Shown here piece by piece: positions 50,581 through 60,071 of a DNA stretch of 64,000 nucleotides. A program made the position numbers and the translations under genes. Source of the DNA: CAYSSJ01 sp964433675 (GTDB lineage: Bacteria; Cloacimonadota; Cloacimonadia; Cloacimonadales; TCS61). Where the stretch lies: the NCBI GenBank assembly GCA_964433675.1, contig CAYSSJ010000006.1, positions 1 to 64,000 on the forward strand, written 5' to 3'. Each line of letters starts with the position of its first letter. Position 1 is the first letter of the stretch. Below the pieces are notes generated by a model. That model made no database searches and was not told the DNA's origin. It worked only from the letters and a program-made list of their open reading frames with translations.

Positions 50581-52635
50581 TTATTCTTTTTCTTTATTTG
50601 CAGCTTCTATCACTTTAGCTGCGATTTCATCCGGAACTTTCTCATAGTGTGAGAATTGTTGGGTGAATTTTCCACGACCTTGGGTCATAGATTTGAGGGA
50701 TGGATAGTAATTGAACAATTCGGAGAGTGGAATTTGAGCTCTGAGGATCTGTTTCTTACCACTCTGTTCCATACCGAGTATTTTACCTCTTCTAGTAGAA
50801 ATATCGCCCATCACATCGCCCATGTATTCATCGGGAATGATTATCTTCACAGCATGCACCGGCTCTAGCAAAATGCCACCGGCTGTTTCGAAAGCTTTCT
50901 TCAATGCCTGCCAAGAAGCTATTTTAAATGCCATCTCAGAAGAATCCACATCGTGATAACTGCCAAAATAGCATTCCACACTGATATCGACTAACGGATT
51001 GCCGGAAATGACCCCTTTGCCTAATATCTCATTCAGACCTTTCTCGATAGCCGGGATATATTTGGTCGGGATAGTTCCACCAACGATCGAGTTGATAAAT
51101 TGGAAACCTTCGCCTCTTTCCAATGGTTTCACCCGGAAATAAACCTCACCGTACTGACCTCTACCGCCGGACTGCTTCTTATGCTTGTAACTTACCTCAG
51201 CATTGCCTTTGATAGTTTCTTTGTATGGTACTGCAGGTGTAGAGAGTTCCACATCTATCTTGTAGCGTGATTTTAGTTTCTTTTTCAGAAGTTCTATCTG
51301 CTGCTCACCAACGCCGGCGATCACATTCTCGGCTGTCTCTGCGTTAGTCTGTAAAAACATAGTCGGATCTTCATCCAAGAGTTTGGTCAAAGCAGCACTA
51401 ATTTTCTCTTCATCACTTTGATTGACTGCTTTTATCCTCTGCCAGAATACCGGTGAAGGTAAATCTATCTTCGGAAGTCTGATCTTTGAATTCAAAGGAA
51501 CGATAGTATTGTAAGTTCGTGCCAATTTGAGTTTGACCAATCCGCCTATACTTCCGGCACTCAATTCCGGTGTCTCTTCACGGTTTTTTCCTTTGAGGAT
51601 ATACATCGTTCCGATCCTATCCTTACCCTCTTTTTCGGGCACATATACTTCCATCCCCTGTTTCAAAGAACCGGAGAAGACACGTACATAGGCAATATCG
51701 CCGATAGTAGGATCGGAGAATGATTTGAACACATAAGCGATAGGATCATTAGTCTCCGTTGTCAATATCGTTTTCTCTTCTTCATTATCAATGATCTGCA
51801 ATTCATTTCTATCTTCCGGAGATGGTAAATACTCGACTAATACGCTCATCAATTCATCAACGGCGATGTTGTGAGTAGCGGAACATGCAAATGCCGGAAC
51901 TAGCTTACCACTAACGATAGCTTTTTTGATACCTGACGACATCTCTTTGTCCGAAAGTTCACCTTCTTCGAAATATTTCTCCAATAAAGCATCATCGCTT
52001 TCAGCAATTGCTTCCATTAGTTGAAGTTTGTTCTCTTCTACTATATCACTCATTTCAGCTGGTATATCACTCTCTTCACCCCGGATATACGCTTTACTCT
52101 TGATCACATCTACCACACCTTCGAACTTGTTTTCACTTCCGATAGGTATCTGCACAGGTATCGGATTGATATCAGTGTTTTCTCTGATAGATTCGAGAAC
52201 TTTGAAGAAATCTGCACCTTCATTATCCATCCGATTCACAATTACAGCTTTGGTGTTTTGTTTATTTTCCAAAAGTTCCATAGACTGTTCCAAAGTAACT
52301 TCGAATCCTGCGGCTGCATTAGCGACGAAAACCAAAGATTCGGCTGCACTGGCAGCAGCTAACTGTTCATTACAGTAATCAGGATAACCAGGTGTGTCGA
52401 TAAGATTTACCAAACTCTTCTGCCATATCAAATGTGCTACACTTAACGACAAAGACATCCCTTTATCTATTTCTTCGCTGTTAAAGTCCATCACTGTGTT
52501 GCCTTCTTCCACTTTTCCCACGCGGGTAGTGGATTTGGCATTATACAACATCTGTTCTACTAAACTGGTCTTGCCGGCACCACTGGTACCGACGAAAGCG
52601 ATATTTCTGATATCTTTCATCTCATAACTCTTCAT
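50581..52635 (-). CDS. EF-G-like GTPase (FusA paralogue), 684 aa
   Basis: The full EF-G domain set is present: G domain about 1-270 with P-loop GTSGAGKT (17-24) and G4 NRMD, domain II about 290-390, then domains III-V with PAVPYKETIKG and GEVYFRVKPLERG. The switch I region EEGNTVMDFNSEEIDKGMSL departs from the canonical form, and G3 reads DTPGY with Tyr at position 84 where translocases have the catalytic His of DTPGH. It therefore resembles the EF-G-2 / FusA2 group, some members of which bind GTP but hydrolyse it poorly on the ribosome. The canonical fusA is presumably elsewhere. GGGGG precedes the ATG. It is followed by yebC about 60 bases later. The function is uncertain. Confidence 0.88.
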   Translation of the reverse strand: MKSYEMKDIRNIAFVGTSGAGKTSLVEQMLYNAKSTTRVGKVEEGNTVMDFNSEEIDKGMSLSLSVAHLIWQKSLVNLIDTPGYPDYCNEQLAAASAAESLVFVANAAAGFEVTLEQSMELLENKQNTKAVIVNRMDNEGADFFKVLESIRENTDINPIPVQIPIGSENKFEGVVDVIKSKAYIRGEESDIPAEMSDIVEENKLQLMEAIAESDDALLEKYFEEGELSDKEMSSGIKKAIVSGKLVPAFACSATHNIAVDELMSVLVEYLPSPEDRNELQIIDNEEEKTILTTETNDPIAYVFKSFSDPTIGDIAYVRVFSGSLKQGMEVYVPEKEGKDRIGTMYILKGKNREETPELSAGSIGGLVKLKLARTYNTIVPLNSKIRLPKIDLPSPVFWQRIKAVNQSDEEKISAALTKLLDEDPTMFLQTNAETAENVIAGVGEQQIELLKKKLKSRYKIDVELSTPAVPYKETIKGNAEVSYKHKKQSGGRGQYGEVYFRVKPLERGEGFQFINSIVGGTIPTKYIPAIEKGLNEILGKGVISGNPLVDISVECYFGSYHDVDSSEMAFKIASWQALKKAFETAGGILLEPVHAVKIIIPDEYMGDVMGDISTRRGKILGMEQSGKKQILRAQIPLSELFNYYPSLKSMTQGRGKFTQQFSHYEKVPDEIAAKVIEAANKEKE

Positions 52636-52712
52636 ATTACCCCCGATATATCTTATTTACTTTTTTTACTAAAGCATATCAAAAAAAAAGTCATCCGTTT
52701 TCCTGTCAAATA

Positions 52713-55700
52713 CTACTTGAGTATGACAACTTTTCCGATACGTTCAGTTCTGCTATTACCGGTATTTTCCTTTGCACTTATTTTATAAAAATATGTGTTA
52801 TTAGCCAGTCGGTCGCCATCCTGATCTCTTCCATCCCAATATACTTTGTTGAATCCGGAGCTTAAGGCGGGAGCTTGGATGGTGCGGATTTTTCTGCCTG
52901 TGATGGTATAGATGGTAATAGTCACATCTGCAGCTTCGGTGATGATAAAGGTGAAATGCCCATCTTGCGAGATCGGATTTGGATAGGGCAACATATCCTC
53001 GATAGAGATCTTGGCAGTATCGCGGGTGATAAAAGAAGTCTGAGCTATGGTATAATTATTGAAATTATCGAAAACCAAAAGTTGCAATGTATGACGTCCT
53101 TCTTCCAGACGATCCAATTGCCAGCTCAATCTTCCGGTAGTATAGGAATTCGGATCGTAGATGAAACCTGAAGTAACATCGACAGGTTGCTGGTTGTTTA
53201 GAATAGCAAGTATACTATGACCGGCAGAGCCGAGAATATTTATCCCGTTTTCAGCTTCGATATCGGCATAGATCACAGGTTCGGAAGATACATAATCTCC
53301 GTCTTGGAAAGTTTCCGAATCGAGCCACAGCTCTACCTGCGGTGGAGTGGGATTGGTGATATCCAACGGAATGTTACTTAACTTCACCGGATGGATATAG
53401 TTTACATATTGCTTATCATTATCTTCGAAAAATGTAATCACTCTGCCATCTCCACGAGTGACATCATCGGGAACTATGAAGCCGGCGCCATATTCACCGT
53501 TCGACATATCTACACTGCCGTAGTAATAGGGATCGCCATGCTTCCAATACTCTATTTCATAAATTTGACCACCCAAAATATTACTATACTCGAGTTGATG
53601 ATCGGCATCATAAGCTCTCACGATACTTTTACCGGAAAGCGGAAGCTCGAAATCACCGTTTATCTGACCGGTCTGACGAGCACGTAAGCTATCGGGTAAG
53701 CCTGTAATATTACCCGTAGGCAGAGGAGGGAGTATATCCATCACCGGATCGCCGAAGAGGTGAAAGAGTCTACTGTTAGTCATACCGGCGCTACTATTTA
53801 CTTTGGCGTAAAGAAGTGCGCTACCTGTAGTCTCACGATGATTGATAACTCTTTCCAGGAATAATTTAAGCATCTTCGTATTCTGACTGCCAGAACAACC
53901 GCGCGAAGCAGCGACAGACACAACCGATCCACCGTTGGGAGCAAAAAGCAACTTCTCTGCCAAACTATCGTAATTCACACTATCGAATTCGCCTACATTA
54001 CAGGATGCAGCTATGAAAAGTGGCAGATGTTCCAAATTATCAAGCAGCGGAATGTCAGTAGCACCGCGGAAATAGTCTTCATCGCCCAAAAAGTCATAGT
54101 GCCCATGACCGATAAAATACCAGATCAATCTACCTTCATTTAACCTCTCTATGTTATCAGCAGCAGCTTCCGGCTTGTTGTTGAATGCATCGAAGCTATA
54201 TTCTATCCCATATACTTTATCGATATAAACTCCCTTATTCAAAGCATTGGCAGTCCATTCCGCTAATCCTGTATGGTTTAACCCCCCCGGTTGACCATTT
54301 CTCGGCTCTCCCGGCTTAGCAGCTTCTAAGCCAACAGTATGGTTTGATCTCTGGTCTATCGAACTGCCACCTTCAATTCCTCCATTTTTATGCTCATCAT
54401 CGGCAAGGAAGAGGAGTTTGTTTCGCCAATAACCGGGAGTAGGGTTTTCCACATATTTTTTTATCCGATTGAATAGAAAATCCAACTGCTCTACATTTTG
54501 GGCCGGCATTCTGCCGATCGAGAGTTGCGGGATATTTGAGCCGGAAAACATAACGAACAGGTCATCTACTGCACGACCACCGGTATCTAGATAGACGATA
54601 ATCTTGTTTTTCTCAGTTGTATGTGCCCAGTTTTTTGTCCCCGAACCCATCAATGCCACATGCTGCAAATTCGGATTATCATTGAGTACATTTTGAATGG
54701 CGTGTCTCAGAGCTATTGGCTCGGGATTGCCGCCGCTATATTCATCGAATATATCCTGTTGCTTGGCAATTATGGCATGATAATCGTAGTTTCTATCATA
54801 ATAATTAACAAATTGTTGTGTCTGATTTTCAAATTCATCAGGATAGATTATCATTATATCGGCATCTTCTCTAAGCGTAGTAGATGCTAGCTCTTTTTTT
54901 CGGAAGTTAGTCACATCACCCACTGCTATCTGCTCCGATAGGTTGTCCGTTCTAATGGGTTCGTGCAGATCGGTGGTGCCGAATGTGAGCCAGTAGTGTC
55001 TTTGGGTGCTATATTGTGGTAAGCGAGTCTCTTCTCTAGATTCGTGAGCAAAGAATATCTTACTGTCCTGCTCGAGACGATAGTTATCTGCTCCCACGAT
55101 CTCTATGGGTACTTCTCTGAGCTTATATTCATAAGAAAGCGTCGGTTCATCTACAATCTCACGATAGGTGGTAAATATTCTGATAGTTGCCGGATCGCAG
55201 AATTCCGGCAGAGAGGAAAGATCTTCATAATCAATCTGATATACTCCCGGTTGATCTTCTATAGTAAAACTGTACCAAAAATCGGAGCTTTGAAATGGCA
55301 TGACCGGCTCAACTTTAGGAAGTGGAGTTTGCCAATATTTACCGGTTTCATAATTAATCAAAAAAGATCTATATATATTATCGTACACGCTACTAATCAT
55401 GTTTTGATAAGAAATATCTCCCCGGATAGTTATTTCGATCTCGAATTCTTCATGGATTGTTAGTTCTCTGTTTTGATGGTCATAAAAAACCGGTTTGATA
55501 TCGAGTGGTACGATATTATAAAATCTGAATCTCTCCGGCTCTCTTTGCGCAACCAGATTGTCTTCCCTCACGCTATAAAGCTGTTCATCCAGACGAAAAT
55601 AATAATCTGAAGTACTATCTTCGTCTTGTTGGATGATATGCGGAATCGGAACTATCGGTTTGTCCAATCTCTTTATTGTCTGTCTGATAGGACGGATATC

Positions 55701-55949
55701 GTAAGATACTACCCCTTCGGGCGGTAGAGCTATCTGAATAGATTTTGAGGGGATATCGGGTGCTCCGGCAGGGTTGCCCGAAAGCCAATCCGAATATCTA
55801 AAATAGCTATATTCTTCATCATTGGAGATTTCGTAGTTTTCGATATTTACTTTGAGTATAATTCGCTCTCTCGACTGATGGATAACATTAACTTCCGCAA
55901 GCAGATAAGTAATTGATGTCATTAGCAGTAGGATCAGTATTTTCTTCAT
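52713..55949 (-). CDS. porU: Peptidase family C25 (gingipain/PorU-like), 1078 aa
   Basis: A signal peptide (to about residue 18, LLAEV) precedes an N-terminal beta-rich pro-region (about 20-350). The C25 catalytic domain follows, with the His in GHGHYDFLGD (H615) and the nucleophile in FIAASCNVGEFD (C650), spaced as in gingipains. An Ig-like region leads to a C-terminal tail that begins PYPNPISQDGHFTF and ends NTYFYKISA...VVILK, a FlgD-like/type IX sorting domain. PorU is the C25 peptidase that removes the sorting signal and attaches cargo to the surface lipopolysaccharide, and this protein has its overall length and layout. A secreted C25 protease is the alternative. It stands alone, divergent from ompH. 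Confidence 0.83.
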   Translation of the reverse strand: MKKILILLLMTSITYLLAEVNVIHQSRERIILKVNIENYEISNDEEYSYFRYSDWLSGNPAGAPDIPSKSIQIALPPEGVVSYDIRPIRQTIKRLDKPIVPIPHIIQQDEDSTSDYYFRLDEQLYSVREDNLVAQREPERFRFYNIVPLDIKPVFYDHQNRELTIHEEFEIEITIRGDISYQNMISSVYDNIYRSFLINYETGKYWQTPLPKVEPVMPFQSSDFWYSFTIEDQPGVYQIDYEDLSSLPEFCDPATIRIFTTYREIVDEPTLSYEYKLREVPIEIVGADNYRLEQDSKIFFAHESREETRLPQYSTQRHYWLTFGTTDLHEPIRTDNLSEQIAVGDVTNFRKKELASTTLREDADIMIIYPDEFENQTQQFVNYYDRNYDYHAIIAKQQDIFDEYSGGNPEPIALRHAIQNVLNDNPNLQHVALMGSGTKNWAHTTEKNKIIVYLDTGGRAVDDLFVMFSGSNIPQLSIGRMPAQNVEQLDFLFNRIKKYVENPTPGYWRNKLLFLADDEHKNGGIEGGSSIDQRSNHTVGLEAAKPGEPRNGQPGGLNHTGLAEWTANALNKGVYIDKVYGIEYSFDAFNNKPEAAADNIERLNEGRLIWYFIGHGHYDFLGDEDYFRGATDIPLLDNLEHLPLFIAASCNVGEFDSVNYDSLAEKLLFAPNGGSVVSVAASRGCSGSQNTKMLKLFLERVINHRETTGSALLYAKVNSSAGMTNSRLFHLFGDPVMDILPPLPTGNITGLPDSLRARQTGQINGDFELPLSGKSIVRAYDADHQLEYSNILGGQIYEIEYWKHGDPYYYGSVDMSNGEYGAGFIVPDDVTRGDGRVITFFEDNDKQYVNYIHPVKLSNIPLDITNPTPPQVELWLDSETFQDGDYVSSEPVIYADIEAENGINILGSAGHSILAILNNQQPVDVTSGFIYDPNSYTTGRLSWQLDRLEEGRHTLQLLVFDNFNNYTIAQTSFITRDTAKISIEDMLPYPNPISQDGHFTFIITEAADVTITIYTITGRKIRTIQAPALSSGFNKVYWDGRDQDGDRLANNTYFYKISAKENTGNSRTERIGKVVILK

Positions 55950-56287
55950 CTTCCTAACTTCCTCCTAATTTTAATTGCCACTTTTTTAAGTCAGTTTTAT
56001 AATATTCCAAATAATGTCAATTATCATCTTCCCAAATACTAATTAATATTTCGTTGCTTTAGCAAAACCAAGCGATGTCGGATATGATTTCCAAAAAAGA
56101 GAATACTTGGCTATTTCCAAACTTGATTCGCTCAATTTACTGAAATACATGAAATTATGCACACTCTCCGTTTGTTTGCATAAATATTCTATCCAATGCC
56201 AATCATTTTTATATTGACGTCAGAAAGTAATCTTAAGATATAGGTTTTATTAATATAAATCATGTAAGGATAGAGGAGGAAGATAAA
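55950..56287. other. Divergent intergenic region between the C25 peptidase and ompH
   Basis: A 338-base gap with no gene. It must hold the promoters for both directions. The right half carries the ompH promoter described separately. On the minus strand AGGAGGAAG precedes the C25 start, and a TTGACA at about 56022-56017 is followed by AT-rich sequence without a clear -10 at 17 bases. Confidence 0.7.
56214..56242 (+). promoter_or_regulatory. Predicted promoter of the ompH-lpxD-lpxC/fabZ-lpxA operon
   Basis: TTGACG (56214-56219), 17-bp spacer, GATATA (56237-56242), about 45 bases before the ATG. The -10 GATATA and spacing are identical to the gyrB promoter predicted on the other strand at 46598-46626. 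Confidence 0.55.
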
Positions 56288-56815
56288 ATGAGAAAGATAT
56301 TAGCAATGGCAGCAATGGCGTTGATATTCACCACAGTTTTGGTAGCAGATTCCGTTAACATAGGTTATCTGGATACAGATAGACTGATGATGGAAAGTGA
56401 AGAGACTATGGAAGCCCAGCGCACTCTCAGGACCGAACGTCAACAGTGGGAAGCGGAGATCGAGGAGCTGGACAGGGAGATAGACAGACTCTACTCCGAA
56501 TACGAAGATAAGAGAATGATTTTAACCGAATCCGGACGCAGAGAAGCTGAACAAGAGATCGAGCAACTTATGCAGCAAAGACAAGCCAGAGTGCAAGAGA
56601 TTTTCGGTGAAGGCGGACTCTATATGCAGAAACAAGCTGAACTACTAGAACCGATCTTGGACAGACTATCCGGTATCATAGAAACCATAGCCATAGATAA
56701 CAACTTGGACGTGGTATTGGATGTGTCAGCAGGGGGCATTCTGTATGCTAATCCGACTTTGGATATTACCGATCAGGTAATTGATAAGATGAAAGAACTT
56801 GATATTATCGAGTAA
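56288..56815 (+). CDS. OmpH/Skp-family periplasmic chaperone
   Basis: Holds unfolded outer-membrane proteins in the periplasm on their way to BamA. A signal peptide (to about 20, TTVLVADS) precedes the first strand VNIGYLDTDRLM, then a long coiled coil about 38-110 rich in Glu, Gln and Arg (REIDRLYSEYEDKR), and the C-terminal strands IDNNLDVVLDVSAGGILYANPTLDIT. This is the OmpH layout, with the two alpha-helical arms a little longer than in Skp. The 175-aa length is normal. It is first in the lipid A unit; lpxD begins 2 bases after its stop. The usual partner bamA is not adjacent. Confidence 0.92.
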   Translation: MRKILAMAAMALIFTTVLVADSVNIGYLDTDRLMMESEETMEAQRTLRTERQQWEAEIEELDREIDRLYSEYEDKRMILTESGRREAEQEIEQLMQQRQARVQEIFGEGGLYMQKQAELLEPILDRLSGIIETIAIDNNLDVVLDVSAGGILYANPTLDITDQVIDKMKELDIIE

Positions 56816-56817
56816 AG

Positions 56818-57885
56818 ATGAGATATTTCAAGACAGAGCTGACTCCGGAAATTATTGCAAAAGAGATCAAAGCTGTACTGATCAAAAACAGAGAAACCAC
56901 CAGCTTGAACAATGTCTCTGAATTAGCCGCGGCTAATCGTCATTCTGTCTGTTTCTTCGAAAACAAAGCTTACGAGAAAGATCTGGATGATACTGATGCC
57001 GGTCTGATCATAGTTCCTGCCGATCTTGATATCTCCTTTAGGAAAGATACGAATTTCATCAAAGCTGATCACCCCTACAGACTCTTCAATCGGATCGTGA
57101 AGTATTGGATAGCAAAGGATAATAAGCGAAACGTCGATGAGAAGTCTGCCACTGCTAAGGTAGCAGCTAGTGCCAAACTCGGCAAGAATGTATTGCTGGG
57201 TGAACATGTGATCATCGAAGCTAACGTAACTATCGGTGCTAATACAAAGATCCAACATAATTGTGTCGTAAAAGAGAACTCAGTGATCGGTGCCAATTGT
57301 CTGTTTTATCCCGGTGTCATAGTCTATGCGAACTCGGTTATCAAAGATAATGTAATCGTGCACAGCAACGCTGTAATCGGCTCTGATGGCTTTGGCTATC
57401 ATCACATTGATGGTAGCCACGACAAAATAGAGCATATCGGGAATGTCATCATTGAAGATGATGTAGAGATCGGAGCTAATTCCGCTATCGACCGGGGGAC
57501 AGTAGGTTCCACGGTGATAGGAACCGGAACTAAGATCGATAATCTGGTGCAGATAGCTCATAATTGCAAAATTGGTAAATTCTGCATTATCTGTGCACAA
57601 GTCGGTATAGCCGGTAGCACGACTATCAAAGACGGAGTATTTCTTGCCGGTCAGGTAGGAATAGCCGGTCATCTTACCATTGGACAGGGTGCAATGATCG
57701 GGGCTCAATCCGGAGTCGCCGGCGATGTGCCGGATAATGCTCGTTTCTTTGGTACACCGGCTATCAATGCTCTTACTCAAAAGCGTATCATAGCCGCTAG
57801 TAAACAATTACCAAAGTTATTGAAAGAGTACAACAAAAATATCAAAAGGAAAAATAAAGATGAAGGACCGAAAAAGAACGATTAA
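56818..57885 (+). CDS. lpxD: UDP-3-O-(3-hydroxyacyl)glucosamine N-acyltransferase LpxD
   Basis: Adds the second acyl chain in lipid A synthesis, using acyl-ACP. The N-terminal uridine-binding domain is about 1-105, followed by the left-handed beta-helix of hexapeptide repeats (SAKLGKNVLLGEHVIIEANVTIG and so on to about 315). The catalytic His is H248 in VQIAHNCKIG, in the signature context IGSDGFGYHH...NSAIDRGT. The C-terminal tail is basic. The length of 355 aa is normal. Only two bases separate it from ompH, and its 3' end overlaps the next gene by 26 bases, so translation is coupled. Confidence 0.96.
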   Translation: MRYFKTELTPEIIAKEIKAVLIKNRETTSLNNVSELAAANRHSVCFFENKAYEKDLDDTDAGLIIVPADLDISFRKDTNFIKADHPYRLFNRIVKYWIAKDNKRNVDEKSATAKVAASAKLGKNVLLGEHVIIEANVTIGANTKIQHNCVVKENSVIGANCLFYPGVIVYANSVIKDNVIVHSNAVIGSDGFGYHHIDGSHDKIEHIGNVIIEDDVEIGANSAIDRGTVGSTVIGTGTKIDNLVQIAHNCKIGKFCIICAQVGIAGSTTIKDGVFLAGQVGIAGHLTIGQGAMIGAQSGVAGDVPDNARFFGTPAINALTQKRIIAASKQLPKLLKEYNKNIKRKNKDEGPKKND

Positions 57886-59251
57886 TGGAGAGATAAGCTA
57901 TACCGGTATCGGTCTTCATACCGGAAAAGAATCTACTATCACTTTCAAACCGGCTGATGAGAACGATGGGATCGTATTTATCCGTACAGATCTGGAAGGT
58001 AAACCGGAGATACCAGCCGATATAGACCATGTCATAGATATATCCAGAGGAACTACTATCGGAGTGAAAGATGCCTCTGTTGCTACTATCGAACATGTGC
58101 TCGCTGCTATCAAAGGACTGAATATAGACAACATCCGCATTGAGGTGGATGGTTATGAAGTACCGGTAGCTGATGGGAGTGCGATCGTATTTCTGAATCT
58201 GCTCAAAAAAACCGGGATAGTGGAACAAGATGCCGAAAGAGAGTATTTGGAATTCGACAAACCGATCTCTTTCTCAGCGCCGGATGATAATGTAGATATC
58301 GTCATTGTCCCATCAGATGATCTCAAAGTGACCTTCATGGTAGATTATCGTCAAAAAGCTTTGGGCACCCAATACACTTTTCTCCCTTCTATCGACCATT
58401 TTGAGAAGGATTTTGCCTCTGCCCGTACATTCTGCTTCCTACACGAGATCATAGCCCTGAAACAAGCGGGGCTGATCAAAGGTGGATCGCTGAATAATGC
58501 CATAGTAGTAGCAAATAGCGATACGAGCTCCGCTGCGATCGATAAGCTGAAGAAAATGTTTGATTATGATGGTGAGATCGTCATTGGCAATAATGGGCTT
58601 CTCAATAATATGGAGCTGCGTTATTATAATGAATTCGTCAGACATAAGGTAGTTGACCTAATCGGTGATATCGCTCTTCTAGGAGTTCCTATCAAAGGTC
58701 ATATACTCGCTGCTCGCTCCGGACACAAAACCAACGTCGAATTAGTTAAAAAATTGCGTAAATTATATAAAAAGCAAGAACTGCAAAAGATATATCAAAA
58801 TAAGCAAACCAAAGAAGTAGTTTTTGATATCACTGCTATCCAAAAGATTCTCCCCCATCGTTATCCATTTTTGCTAGTAGATAAGATAACCGGATTTGAT
58901 GTGGGAGAAAAGATCGTCGGAGAAAAGAATGTCACCATAAATGAACCATTTTTTCAAGGTCATTTTCCCGATCATCCTATTATGCCCGGCGTTTTGATAA
59001 TCGAAGCTATGGCACAAACCGGTGGCATCATGCTACTCAATACTTATACAAACCCGGAAGAATATGTCGCCTATTTTGCTTCTATAAATAATGTAAAATT
59101 CCGTCGTCCTGTACTACCGGGCGATACTTTACGTTTTGAGTTGAGCGTGATTAGCATGAAACGCGGTATCGCAAAAATGCACGGCGATGCTTTCGTGGAA
59201 AATCATAAGGTCTGTGAAGCAGACTTCATGGCAAAAGTTATCAAAAAGTAG
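57860..59251 (+). CDS. lpxC/fabZ: LpxC-FabZ fusion: deacetylase and hydroxyacyl-ACP dehydratase
   Basis: Two enzymes in one chain of 463 aa. Residues 1-300 are LpxC, the committed zinc deacetylase of lipid A synthesis, with zinc ligands H79 (ATIEHVLAA), H262 and D266 (RHKVVDLIGD) and the catalytic His H289 (SGHKTN). Residues 322-463 are FabZ, the beta-hydroxyacyl-ACP dehydratase of fatty-acid synthesis, with H333 (LPHRYPFLLVDK) and E382 (PGVLIIEAMAQ). The linker 300-320 is Lys/Gln-rich. The fusion is known in Bacteroidota and relatives. It begins 26 bases inside lpxD and is followed by lpxA after 6 bases. Together the enzymes control the split of hydroxyacyl-ACP between lipid A and membrane lipid. 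Confidence 0.97.
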   Translation: MKDRKRTINGEISYTGIGLHTGKESTITFKPADENDGIVFIRTDLEGKPEIPADIDHVIDISRGTTIGVKDASVATIEHVLAAIKGLNIDNIRIEVDGYEVPVADGSAIVFLNLLKKTGIVEQDAEREYLEFDKPISFSAPDDNVDIVIVPSDDLKVTFMVDYRQKALGTQYTFLPSIDHFEKDFASARTFCFLHEIIALKQAGLIKGGSLNNAIVVANSDTSSAAIDKLKKMFDYDGEIVIGNNGLLNNMELRYYNEFVRHKVVDLIGDIALLGVPIKGHILAARSGHKTNVELVKKLRKLYKKQELQKIYQNKQTKEVVFDITAIQKILPHRYPFLLVDKITGFDVGEKIVGEKNVTINEPFFQGHFPDHPIMPGVLIIEAMAQTGGIMLLNTYTNPEEYVAYFASINNVKFRRPVLPGDTLRFELSVISMKRGIAKMHGDAFVENHKVCEADFMAKVIKK

Positions 59252-59257
59252 ATTATT

Positions 59258-60031
59258 ATGAGATATATTCACCCCACAGCTTTAGTAGATGAAAAAGCGA
59301 ATCTCCCGGATAATATTGTTATCGGTCCTTGGTGCCGAATCGGAGAAAATGTAACTCTCGGAAATAACTGCAAACTGATCTCCAATGTCCTGATCAGTGG
59401 TAAAACAACCATTGGGAAGAATAACTCCTTCTATCATAGTGCTGTGATCGGTTCTCATCCTCAAGATATCAAGTTCACAGGTGAAGAGACCCAACTGGTG
59501 ATCGGAGACAACAATATCTTTCGTGAATTCGTTACTGTAAATCTTTCTACCTCAATGGAAGAAGCTACCAGAATAGGCAATAATTGTATGTTGATGACCT
59601 ATACGCATGTAGCTCATAATTGCCAACTGAAGGACAATGTGATCTTGGCAAATGCAGTTAATCTTGCCGGACATGTTCACTTAGAAAAAAATGTAACCAT
59701 CGGTGGGATGTCAGCTGTGCATCAGTTTGTTAGAATTGGAACTTTCTCCTTTATCGGAGGAAAATCCGGCTTGAAGAAAGATATCCCCCCCTTCACACGT
59801 GGTGAAGGAATGCCCTACAAGGTTATCGGATTGAATTCGATCGGTTTGCAGCGCAACGGTTTTTCCAGCGAAACAATAGCTGGGATAAAAAAGATCTATA
59901 GATTGTTCTATCAATCTGGCAAAAATGTAAGTCAAGCACTTAAAGCAACAGAAGAGTTGCAAGATCTATCTGCTGAGCAGAAATACTTTATAGATTTTAT
60001 CAGAAATTCAAATCGTGGAATAAACAGATAA
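59258..60031 (+). CDS. lpxA: UDP-N-acetylglucosamine acyltransferase LpxA
   Basis: First step of lipid A synthesis, moving a 3-hydroxyacyl group from ACP to UDP-GlcNAc. Hexapeptide repeats run from about 8 to 185. The catalytic His is H120 in THVAHNCQLKDN, and GSHPQDIKF is typical of LpxA. The C-terminal helical part (about 195-257) opens MPYKVIGLNSIGLQRNGFS. The length of 257 aa is normal. It begins 6 bases after the lpxC-fabZ stop and ends the lipid A unit; a strong hairpin terminator follows 5 bases after its stop. Confidence 0.96.
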   Translation: MRYIHPTALVDEKANLPDNIVIGPWCRIGENVTLGNNCKLISNVLISGKTTIGKNNSFYHSAVIGSHPQDIKFTGEETQLVIGDNNIFREFVTVNLSTSMEEATRIGNNCMLMTYTHVAHNCQLKDNVILANAVNLAGHVHLEKNVTIGGMSAVHQFVRIGTFSFIGGKSGLKKDIPPFTRGEGMPYKVIGLNSIGLQRNGFSSETIAGIKKIYRLFYQSGKNVSQALKATEELQDLSAEQKYFIDFIRNSNRGINR

Positions 60032-60035
60032 TAAA

Positions 60036-60062
60036 AAAGGCTGTCTGATAAAGACAGCCTTT
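60036..60062. terminator. Bidirectional rho-independent terminator
   Basis: A perfect 11-bp stem AAAGGCTGTCT / AGACAGCCTTT with a 5-base loop (GATAA). It is followed by ATTTTT on the plus strand and preceded by a run of A on that strand, so it also acts for the minus strand. It lies between the converging lpxA (end 60031) and secF (end 60072). Confidence 0.92.
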
Positions 60063-60071
60063 ATTTTTATG

